Shown: positions 1 through 5,975 of the stretch, piece after piece | How the letters are laid out: each line of letters begins with the position of its first letter | How positions within the stretch are numbered: the stretch's first letter is position 1 | Assembly: GCA_031280335.1 (NCBI GenBank) | Contig: JAITGZ010000259.1 | Coordinates: forward strand, 1-13,279 | DNA from: Deltaproteobacteria bacterium | GTDB lineage: Bacteria; Desulfobacterota; Desulfovibrionia; Desulfovibrionales; Desulfovibrionaceae | Direction of reading: 5' to 3' | DNA: 13,279 bases | Notes under the pieces: model-generated | What the model saw: the letters and a program-made list of their open reading frames with translations, nothing else | Database searches by the model: none | Told to the model about the DNA's origin: nothing | Made by a program: the position numbers and the translations under genes

Positions 1-1034
1 TCGGCAAAGGCGGCGTAATCGCGGCCAAAGCCTTTTTTCTCCATAAGTCCGGAGACTTCCGGGTAAAGATAAAAAGAAGCGCGGGGAGAAAAACAGCGTA
101 TGCCGGGGCAGGCGTTGAGCAGTGTTACGGCGGCATCACGCCGCTCGCGCAGGGTTCGAAGAATACGCGCCGCTTCGCCTTGGTCGCCCTGCAAAGCGGC
201 CAGACCGGCGTACTGAACAAAGTGGGTGGTGCAGGATTCGGCGTTGGTGTTAAGCTGGGTAAAAAGGCGGATCACCTCGCGCGGACCTATGGCCGCGCCC
301 AAACGCCAGCCGGTCATGGCAAATTTTTTGCCGAAGGAGTACAAAATGACGCTGCGTTCGGCCAGACCGGGGAAACCGGCCAGACTGCGGCTTTTGCCCT
401 CGTAATTCATTTCAAAATAGGCCTCGTCCAGAAGCACGGCCAGATCGTGCCGGCAGGCCAGATCAGCCAGTTGTTCCAGTTCCCCGTCCGAGCAGGAAGC
501 CCCGGTGGGGTTCTGAAAATCGTTGAGGATGAGGATTCTGGTCTTGGGGGTAATGGCGCGCTCCATGCCTTCCCAATCAAGTAGGAACCCGTCTTTGCCG
601 GCAATAAAGCCGTAGGGCACGGCCTTGCCGTTGTAATATTCGATTTGGGACTCATAGATGGGGTAGCCGGGGGAGGGATAAAGAACCTCATCACCCGGAT
701 TCATGAAGATCTGGATGAATTTGCCGATGACCGGCTTGCCCCCTGGCTGGACGGAGACGTTTTCCGCCGTATAGGCAGTGCCGCGCAGGGTGTTGGCATC
801 CGCGGCCAGGGCCTCGCGCAAGGGCAGAATGCCCCCATTGGGGCAGTAGCCAGTTTTACCCTCGCCTATGGCTTTGCGGGCCGCCTCCACAATATGCGCC
901 GGAGTGGAAAAATTGAGATCTCCCAAATGAAAGGGGTAAACCTTGCGGCCCGCCGCCGCATATGCGGCCGCCCTCTCCGCCACGGCAAAGGCCGTCTCCG
1001 TGCCCAAAAAATTTATGCGCTGCGCCGTACGCAT
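1..1034 (-). CDS. Pyridoxal-phosphate aminotransferase, class I (3' end cut by window edge)
   Basis: Fold-type I PLP enzyme that transfers an amino group between an amino acid and a 2-oxo acid in the cytosol. The 344 visible residues show the family hallmarks: NPTG at about 175-178, the LLDEAY stretch with the PLP-ring Asp near 203, the Schiff-base motif SFGKKFAMTGWRLG with Lys at about 236, and the substrate-carboxylate Arg near 244. Family members are usually 380-400 residues, so about 50 C-terminal residues lie beyond the left edge. The start is the ATG at 1034, with GAGG seven bases upstream; the ATG just before it is followed by a stop after three codons. It begins 50 bases after the cyclophilin stop on the same strand, so co-transcription is likely. 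The substrate cannot be read from the sequence; aspartate or a broad specificity is plausible. Family is certain, specificity is not. Confidence 0.93.
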   Translation of the reverse strand, partial: MRTAQRINFLGTETAFAVAERAAAYAAAGRKVYPFHLGDLNFSTPAHIVEAARKAIGEGKTGYCPNGGILPLREALAADANTLRGTAYTAENVSVQPGGKPVIGKFIQIFMNPGDEVLYPSPGYPIYESQIEYYNGKAVPYGFIAGKDGFLLDWEGMERAITPKTRILILNDFQNPTGASCSDGELEQLADLACRHDLAVLLDEAYFEMNYEGKSRSLAGFPGLAERSVILYSFGKKFAMTGWRLGAAIGPREVIRLFTQLNTNAESCTTHFVQYAGLAALQGDQGEAARILRTLRERRDAAVTLLNACPGIRCFSPRASFYLYPEVSGLMEKKGFGRDYAAFA

Positions 1035-1084
1035 GTTCAGCCTCAATTGCTCATTGTTCTGAAACTTTTTACCTTTGAACCGCT

Positions 1085-1597
1085 CTAAAATTCAAAACGC
1101 GCGGCTGCATTGATCAGCACCGAATCCACAGGCACGGCTTCGTGTCCTCCCATGTCTTTGACCTTGATCTTACATATGCGGTCCAAGACATCCAGCCCGT
1201 CCGTCACCCTGCCGAAAACGCAATAGCCCCAGCCATCCTCGCTTTCTTGCCGAAAATCCAATTCGGGGTTGTCCGCATGATTGATAAAAAACTGGGCGGT
1301 GGCGCTGTGCGGGTCGCTGGTTCTGGCCATGGCGATGCTGCCGCGCGTGTTGCTCAAACCATTGGCGGCTTCGTTTCTGATGGGCGGGTCTGTTGGTTTT
1401 TCTTCCAGACGCAGAGTCAACCCGCCGCCCTGGATCATAAAACCCTTGATCACCCGGTGAAAAATGGTCCCGCTGTAAAAACCGCTATCCACATAGCGCA
1501 GAAAATTTTCCACCGTCAAAGGCGCTTTTTCCGGAAAAAGCTCCAGCAATATCTCGCCGGAGGTGGTGTCGATTAAAACCATGGGGTTGTCGCTCAT
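1085..1597 (-). CDS. ppiB: Peptidyl-prolyl cis-trans isomerase, cyclophilin type
   Basis: Cytosolic cyclophilin that catalyses cis-trans isomerisation of peptide bonds before proline during folding. The 170-residue length is typical of the short bacterial PpiB class. Visible active-site elements are FHRVI at 46-50 (catalytic Arg48), MIQGG at 54-58 with Gln56, SIAMAR at 87-92, and QFFIN at 102-106. The last part (GYCVFGRVTDGLDVLDRI, 124-141) is the usual cyclophilin C-terminal strand. No signal peptide is seen, which favours the cytosolic PpiB over periplasmic PpiA. The ATG at 1597 has AGAGG seven bases upstream. It is the first gene of a probable two-gene unit with the aminotransferase downstream. 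The symbol rests on class and length only. Confidence 0.93.
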   Translation of the reverse strand: MSDNPMVLIDTTSGEILLELFPEKAPLTVENFLRYVDSGFYSGTIFHRVIKGFMIQGGGLTLRLEEKPTDPPIRNEAANGLSNTRGSIAMARTSDPHSATAQFFINHADNPELDFRQESEDGWGYCVFGRVTDGLDVLDRICKIKVKDMGGHEAVPVDSVLINAAARFEF

Positions 1598-1612
1598 GTC
1601 CTGTCCTCTAAG

Positions 1613-1820
1613 GCAGTTTAATTTTGAGACGCTCTGCTCGGCGTAACGGCGACAATAAATTTGACTCGGGCCGTCCTGGCCCTCGCCCTCAGGGCGTGAA
1701 AGCCCTGGCTTTCACGCCCTATTCCACTGTCCTGTGGAATAGCCGCCTACGCCTCACAGGCGGGGGGGTGAAGCTTCACCTTATCCGCCGCCAGAGCAAT
1801 TTCATTTTGAAATTATTGCC
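1613..1820. repeat. Dispersed hairpin-rich repeat, copy 1 (short form)
   Basis: About 208 noncoding bases between ppiB and the HD-GYP gene that match the element at 7543-7822. The shared left part (about 1613-1752) is collinear with copy 2 with scattered substitutions. The middle differs and the right end (from CCGCCAGAGCAATTTCA) is shared again. Hairpins seen: 1692-1704 with 1707-1719 (13 bp, 2-base loop), 1719-1727 with 1734-1742 (9 bp, 6-base loop), the perfect palindrome GGTGAAGCTTCACC at 1767-1780, and a decayed version of the terminal hairpin at about 1794-1818. No transposase or good ORF is inside. It behaves like a non-autonomous palindromic element or a structured-RNA repeat; its family is not known to me. 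Confidence 0.8.
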
Positions 1821-1949
1821 CAACGGCAGGCTGTACCCGCCTGGGCTTTTCCTACGGCAAGGATTTTCCTGAAGATCCTTGCAGGCACAACAAGGAAAAA
1901 CGCTGCGCATAAAAATTGCTGCCACCGCCGCATATACGGACACGGCGGC
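1821..1949. other. Spacer downstream of the HD-GYP gene
   Basis: No gene seen. It contains an 8-bp hairpin (GCAAGGAT at 1857-1864 with ATCCTTGC at 1875-1882, 10-base loop) just beyond the repeat and downstream of the HD-GYP stop. Neither strand has a T-run directly after the stem, so I do not call it a rho-independent terminator. It might still mark the end of the HD-GYP transcript. Confidence 0.4.
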
Positions 1950-3146
1950 CTATTTGGCGTTGAGTACCTTGCCAGGGTCCAGAGGGCTTTCGCCTTCATG
2001 CAGGGCGCGGGCAACCGTAGGCGCGCCCTCCAGGCTGGTGTCCACCTCTTCGGGCGTAACGCGCTTATTGTCTTTGTCCAGCATGAGCATCACCTTGGGC
2101 TTTGCTGGTTTGGCCGGATTGGAGGCGGTAACCACGCCGATGAACCCTCCGCTGACCTCCACCACGCTGCCCACCGGGTAAACGCCCAACATGCGTATAA
2201 AATGCTCCATATAACCGGGGAAAAAATCGGCGCAACGCATTTGATACATAATACCCAGCACCTTGTACGGCAACATGGCCCGCTTGTAAGGGCGCCTGCT
2301 GGAAAGGGCGTCATAAACATCCACTATGGCCAGGACGCGCCCGCTCTGGCTGATCTGATCGCCGGGCAAGCCGCGCGGATAGCCCTTGCCGTCAAAACGC
2401 TCATGATGATCGTAAATGCCCATGAGGGTTTCCTGCGTAAAGCCCGGCGTTTTTTTCACATACTCATAGCCCAGATAGGGATGGCGGCGCATTATGGAGA
2501 ATTCCGCTTCCGTAAGCTCGCGCGGGGCGTTTAGTACCTCAATGGGGATCATGGCCTTGCCCAGATCATGAAACAGCCCCGCCATGCCCACCTCGTAACT
2601 GAGACTGGGGGGAAAATTCATATGCCGGGCAAAGGCCAGGCCCATCACCGCCACATTGACTGTATGACTGTAAGTGTATTCATCCGCGTCCCGCAGCTTG
2701 CAGAGGGTGAGCATGGCGTCCTGGTTGCGCGTAATGCTGTCCAGCAGGTTTTTCACCAAGCCTTTGCCCTTGTGCAAATCAATCTTGTCGCCCCGGCGTA
2801 TGCCGTCCATCAAGCTTTTGGACATCTCCATGGACTCGGCGTAAAGGGCTTTGGCCACGGGCATTTCCGCCGCCAGGGAGCTTTCCGGCGCGACAAAATC
2901 CTCTTCATTGTCAATGTGTTTAAGGACGGACTCAGCCTCTGCCGCGCTGTTGTTTTCCTTAATCTCACTCCTGTCCAAATCCACAAATACCTCGGTGTAA
3001 CCATCGGCCAAGATCTTGTCGATAACGGCGGCCGTGGCCAGGCCCTCAGTGGAATAAAGATAGGGATTCTCTTTCCATCTGACGCCTTTGTTTATTATAT
3101 ACATACCGGGCACAAGCTGGTTGGTGGGGATTCTTTTTTCTGTCAT
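1950..3146 (-). CDS. DUF3391 plus HD-GYP cyclic-di-GMP phosphodiesterase
   Basis: A 398-residue cytosolic signalling protein expected to hydrolyse the second messenger cyclic di-GMP. The N-terminal part (about 3-130) opens with IPTNQLVPGMYI and matches the DUF3391 region that commonly precedes HD-GYP domains. The HD-GYP domain (about 150-320) carries His161, the HD pair His193-Asp194 in FHDLGK, the RRHP histidine at 222, the HHER motif at 247-250, GYP at 255-257 and the DVYDAL aspartate at 276, so the metal-binding set looks intact. No membrane segment or receiver domain is present, and the signal it senses is unknown. The ATG at 3146 has no clear Shine-Dalgarno; instead a hairpin abuts it (see 3147-3185). 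The ATG is kept because the family N-terminus begins just there. Confidence 0.94.
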   Translation of the reverse strand: MTEKRIPTNQLVPGMYIINKGVRWKENPYLYSTEGLATAAVIDKILADGYTEVFVDLDRSEIKENNSAAEAESVLKHIDNEEDFVAPESSLAAEMPVAKALYAESMEMSKSLMDGIRRGDKIDLHKGKGLVKNLLDSITRNQDAMLTLCKLRDADEYTYSHTVNVAVMGLAFARHMNFPPSLSYEVGMAGLFHDLGKAMIPIEVLNAPRELTEAEFSIMRRHPYLGYEYVKKTPGFTQETLMGIYDHHERFDGKGYPRGLPGDQISQSGRVLAIVDVYDALSSRRPYKRAMLPYKVLGIMYQMRCADFFPGYMEHFIRMLGVYPVGSVVEVSGGFIGVVTASNPAKPAKPKVMLMLDKDNKRVTPEEVDTSLEGAPTVARALHEGESPLDPGKVLNAK

Positions 3147-3185
3147 GGTTCAAACCGCAAGTTTGGCCTAACCGTTGGTCAGGCC
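3147..3185 (-). promoter_or_regulatory. Two mutually exclusive hairpins against the HD-GYP start codon
   Basis: On the minus strand, GGTT plus CAAAC pairs with GTTTG plus AACC (plus-strand 3147-3155 with 3161-3173, four-base bulge). The 3' arm ends at the base before the ATG. A second stem, GGCCT with AGGCC plus inner ACC with GGT (3165-3185), uses bases overlapping the first, so only one can form at a time. No strong Shine-Dalgarno is otherwise visible, so a switch controlling translation initiation is possible. This rests on pairing by eye only; no known riboswitch class was recognised. Confidence 0.35.
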
Positions 3186-3218
3186 CGTGTTTCCGCTGGC
3201 GTTTCAGCAAAATGCCAT

Positions 3219-3335
3219 TTAAATGTGTAACTGTAAAACCGAATAATGTCCACCGCCGAATACAACCGGAAAAAGGCAGACGCCTCCCCTGATCATGGCG
3301 TCGGATTTTTTGAGAAGAACCTTGCGCGGCATCAT
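3219..3335 (-). CDS. Possible 38-residue leader ORF upstream of HD-GYP gene
   Basis: A short ORF starting MMPRKVLLKK and ending SVLQLHI, with GAAGGA four bases upstream of its ATG at 3335. It lies inside the transcript expected from the extended -10 box at 3472-3480 and ends 72 bases before the HD-GYP start. The N-terminal part is basic and the middle (GGVCLFPVVFGGG) is hydrophobic, too short to be a confident membrane segment. It could be a regulatory leader peptide, a small protein, or a chance ORF. No family recognised. Confidence 0.35.
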   Translation of the reverse strand: MMPRKVLLKKSDAMIRGGVCLFPVVFGGGHYSVLQLHI

Positions 3336-3471
3336 GTTTTCCTTCAAAGTGGGATACCGTTAAGGCAGGGGAACCCACAAATATGGGCAGGAAGAAACTA
3401 TCTTTGAAGAATCGTCGGCCTGCCTCCTAAAAGAGCTTGTCCTCACCTAAATTTAAATGTAACATTGTGAT

Positions 3472-3480
3472 ATTATAACA
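3472..3480 (-). promoter_or_regulatory. Extended -10 promoter element for the HD-GYP leader
   Basis: The minus strand reads TGTTATAAT: a perfect TATAAT hexamer (3472-3477) with the TG of an extended -10 at the right distance. No good -35 is present 16-18 bases upstream, which extended -10 promoters can tolerate. Transcription would begin near 3465 and give about 318 bases of leader before the HD-GYP start. The TG comes from bases that border the repeat hairpin at 3479-3501, so insertion of the hairpin may have helped create the promoter. Confidence 0.5.
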
Positions 3481-3501
3481 ATTTCACTTTGAAATTGCTC
3501 T
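3479..3501. repeat. Solo copy of the repeat's terminal hairpin at the islet's left edge
   Basis: CAATTTCA at 3479-3486 pairs with TGAAATTG at 3490-3497 across the loop CTT. The arm facing the islet keeps the full TGAAATTGCTCT sequence seen at the right end of repeat copy 2, while the other arm has lost its AGAG. The final bases overlap the TAG stop codon of the VWA gene (3500-3502). It could act as a hairpin after the operon but has no T-run. Confidence 0.75.
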
Positions 3502-5392
3502 AGCCGGATAGCAATGAGTGTCTGGATATTATTCCAAGCAACTGCCCTGTAAGCCGTTTAAGTTCTGTACAAGCAATAACTGAAGGATAGATTTCGGACA
3601 AGTCATTATAGCAACTGCCCGAATCGTCATCGTCAAGAGCTACGGCAATTATATCAGTGCCGCGCTTGATTATCTTTAGGGCGGCGTTTGCTGTATCTTT
3701 TATCGAAACCGGAGGCATGTAACTGTTGTCTTCATCGATATTGTGGCATGGGATACCGTCCGAAAGAACAATAATAAGCCGTTGCTCGGATGTGGTTTTA
3801 CCCGTGACATACCGTTCAGCCCAAAACAACGACAATCCTTCCCGTGTGCCTTCGTCGGCTTCAAGCGCTAGGATATTGAGTTTTTCCTCATCACTGCCGT
3901 CAAAGTCTATCAGAATGTTATGTTCAACCTTGGGTTCCCAAAAAATTGCTCTATGCTCCACAATAGCGTGAGTTATGCCCTGCTTTTTCAAAACTTCGTG
4001 CAGGATAACGCTCGAAATCATTGCGCTCTCACGGCGTACCCCTCCCATTGAGCCGGAACCGTCAATCAGCAGTAGAACAGCAATGTCCGGCACTCCGAAG
4101 TCTTCGCCGTTACGATACCAATATCGCTTTTTAGTGTCGGCAAGGTTGCGCGAAGATATTCCCGCCCCGAACAGTTTTTTCTCCTCGCGCATCGGAATGC
4201 GCGCTTTCAGCAGTCGGGTGAAACGGCTGGTGTAAGAGTTGATGTTAATGCGGTACTTGCTGTAAATGTTCTGGTAGGCCTTACGCAGGTTCAGGTTGGG
4301 CTTGGGCTTCGTTTCGACTATTTCAATACCCTTGTGAATACTGTGGCAATCGAACTGCGCGCCTTTCCAAGTTACGACCACAGGCTTAAACAGGATGATT
4401 TTCAGAGCGGCGCTTTTGTCTCCCTCATAGTCATCAACAATGACAAGCAGCTGCTCGTTAAAATCTTTATCGGGCAGAGGATTTCCATCAAGGTCAGTGA
4501 ACAGGCGACGCGTAACAGCCGCAGACCGTCCTTTGCGCACAATGTTTGTGATGGCATTCGGGGCGGCGCTATGGGTCTTCGTGCCGTAAAGCATCTTTAT
4601 CAAACGGCTGTCATCAATGTCCGTTTCCGATTCAGGGATAAGCGGTTCGATGATGTCAAAAACCCTCTGCGAGAATCCGAAACGCTCGTCTGGGCTGCCG
4701 CAAACGCTGCCGTCAAGGAACATTTGTTTTGTCTGAAGCACATATTCGGCGATTCGCTGCGATGGCTCTGCCTGTTTTATCATAGGGTAGAGCAAGAATG
4801 TTCCCATATAGTTCAAGTAGTCCGTAAGAGGAAGCGGTTCGGGCTTGCCAGTCGATTCCTGCTCAAAAGCCCGGTCCGCCGAGCCTTCGATGGGCGTATT
4901 GGAAAATAAGATCGCCAACCGTTCAAACAGCAGATACAATTCCAAGTTATCGAAAATACTACACCCCGCCGCTTCAATGAACGCGTCTTCGATGATGTTC
5001 CAAATTAGGGCAAGCGCTTTTTTTCGGGCTTTGGTGGTCGCCCGCGCATCGGAGATTACATCCGGCGGGAAGTTCGTATATAGAATATGCAAACATTCGT
5101 GGATATTCTGCCCACGCGTTATCATACGCAGGGCATACCAAGGGTCTGCTGAAATCAAATGCGGGAGACGCATAAAGTCCTCAGCGCGGCGGAGTGCCTT
5201 AACATCAGCGAACACTGCGCCTATCGCAGGGTCAACAACAATATTTTGCCCATCGGTGAAGGCTTGGTCTTCGTTAATGAAAAACAGACGCACTTTTTCG
5301 CTTTCAGTGAGAACCTGCGCGAAATTCTCCTCAATACTGCGATTGAAGTCGCATTGAAAGAGGCGGAGCGTTTTCTTTGCTTCATTGTCCAT
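3500..5392 (-). CDS. CobT-like VWA domain protein with N-terminal HExxH zincin-like region
   Basis: A 630-residue protein without a signal peptide or membrane segment. The C-terminal domain (about 437-625) is a von Willebrand A fold with a complete-looking MIDAS metal site: DGSGSMGG with Asp444, Ser446 and Ser448, a candidate Thr516 in DEGTREG, and Asp545 in LSDGIP. The segment before it (NLADTKKRYWYR, about 416-427) resembles the approach to the VWA domain in CobT-type proteins. The N-terminal part has HECLH at 98-102 and NIIEDAFIE at 132-140, the spacing of a gluzincin-type HExxH plus downstream Glu, as in the putative metallopeptidase halves of VWA proteins such as DUF2201. It starts 3 bases after the 50-residue ORF and is last in a MoxR-led operon, so it is the likely client of that ATPase. 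Base composition is visibly lower in G+C than the flanks. Substrate and pathway unknown. Confidence 0.88.
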   Translation of the reverse strand: MDNEAKKTLRLFQCDFNRSIEENFAQVLTESEKVRLFFINEDQAFTDGQNIVVDPAIGAVFADVKALRRAEDFMRLPHLISADPWYALRMITRGQNIHECLHILYTNFPPDVISDARATTKARKKALALIWNIIEDAFIEAAGCSIFDNLELYLLFERLAILFSNTPIEGSADRAFEQESTGKPEPLPLTDYLNYMGTFLLYPMIKQAEPSQRIAEYVLQTKQMFLDGSVCGSPDERFGFSQRVFDIIEPLIPESETDIDDSRLIKMLYGTKTHSAAPNAITNIVRKGRSAAVTRRLFTDLDGNPLPDKDFNEQLLVIVDDYEGDKSAALKIILFKPVVVTWKGAQFDCHSIHKGIEIVETKPKPNLNLRKAYQNIYSKYRININSYTSRFTRLLKARIPMREEKKLFGAGISSRNLADTKKRYWYRNGEDFGVPDIAVLLLIDGSGSMGGVRRESAMISSVILHEVLKKQGITHAIVEHRAIFWEPKVEHNILIDFDGSDEEKLNILALEADEGTREGLSLFWAERYVTGKTTSEQRLIIVLSDGIPCHNIDEDNSYMPPVSIKDTANAALKIIKRGTDIIAVALDDDDSGSCYNDLSEIYPSVIACTELKRLTGQLLGIISRHSLLSG

Positions 5393-5395
5393 AAA

Positions 5396-5548
5396 CTACC
5401 GCCACTTTCCCGAAGTTCTCTGATCGAACTCGCGCAGGAGAAAATAAGCAAAGTAATATTGAGCCTCCGCATCACCGGCAGCAGCCTTTTTCATCAGTTC
5501 GGCGGCCTCGCCGGTGAAGTCGGTGGTTTCACCCTTGAATTTGCTCAT
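5396..5548 (-). CDS. 50-residue protein with a single Sel1-like repeat
   Basis: A small ORF (MSKFKGETTD to DQRTSGKWR). Its ATG overlaps the TGA of the preceding gene as ATGA, and its stop lies 3 bases before the VWA start, so translation of all three is probably coupled. AGGGAAG lies about eight bases upstream of the ATG. The stretch AAELMKKAAAGDAEAQYYFAYFLL (about 15-38) fits one Sel1-like helical repeat, in which the GD.EAQ core is most diagnostic. Sel1 repeats normally come in tandem and mediate protein contacts, so a lone repeat may be a small adaptor or a remnant of a longer protein. The reading frame is intact and tightly packed, which argues for a real gene. Confidence 0.72.
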   Translation of the reverse strand: MSKFKGETTDFTGEAAELMKKAAAGDAEAQYYFAYFLLREFDQRTSGKWR

Positions 5549-5967
5549 TTTTCCGCTTCCCTAGCTTTCCGTTGTTCTGCCCATTCATCAAGCATGTCTT
5601 GTGTAATGTCGTTCCAAGTACGGCAATCAGGCACTATTCCCAGAGCGAACATACGAAAAAGCCGTTTCACAACGCTTACATCGCCAACCAAAGTCTGATA
5701 CTGAGTGAAGAGCTTTCCCTTTGCAATTTCTGCTTCGCCGTATGCGAACTGCAATTCAACGATATACTCAAGTACAGTGGTGTCCTTCTTCAGTGATATT
5801 GCAGTCTGCATAAAACGGCAATCTTCAAGCAAGTCTTCAGGATCTAAGATGATAAAGTTATCATACATAGGGCGTATAGTTTCAATTGCATGTTCTATCA
5901 ACTCCGGTGATGGATTTTCAAATTTGGTCATGACACCACCAGCGCAAACTTTTAATATGAATTTCAT
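5545..5967 (-). CDS. Small Imm1-like (immunity-protein-like) protein of unknown function
   Basis: A 140-residue soluble acidic protein. FENPSPELIEHAIETI followed by DNFIILDPED and, further on, a YIVELQF strand resembles the layout of Imm1-type immunity proteins (N-P-x-x-x-x-I-x-x-A-I, then an I-L-x-P strand). This is a recalled resemblance, not a search result, and a function as a toxin antidote is not shown. I start at the ATG at 5967, which has AGGCGG just upstream and lies 8 bases after the stop of the ATPase gene. An ATG six codons upstream would overlap that gene, and one at 5931 (MTKFENPS) is also possible. It sits between the MoxR gene and the coupled Sel1-like and VWA genes, so its role is probably tied to that complex. 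Confidence 0.8.
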   Translation of the reverse strand: MKFILKVCAGGVMTKFENPSPELIEHAIETIRPMYDNFIILDPEDLLEDCRFMQTAISLKKDTTVLEYIVELQFAYGEAEIAKGKLFTQYQTLVGDVSVVKRLFRMFALGIVPDCRTWNDITQDMLDEWAEQRKAREAEK

Positions 5968-5975
5968 TGAACCGC

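Noticed and set aside
180..1088. Plus-strand ORFs of 134 and 147 residues at 180-584 and 645-1088
   Set aside because: They lie opposite the aminotransferase, whose minus-strand frame has all PLP motifs and is open to the window edge.
1624..1872. Plus-strand ORF of 82 residues (and its counterpart at 7630-7812) inside the repeat copies
   Set aside because: Both run through the hairpin array, and the copies differ by substitutions and middle blocks that preserve pairing, not protein sequence.
2568..3230. 220-residue plus-strand ORF opposite the HD-GYP gene
   Set aside because: Shadow of a gene with complete HD and GYP motifs; it shows no recognisable domain and no ribosome site.
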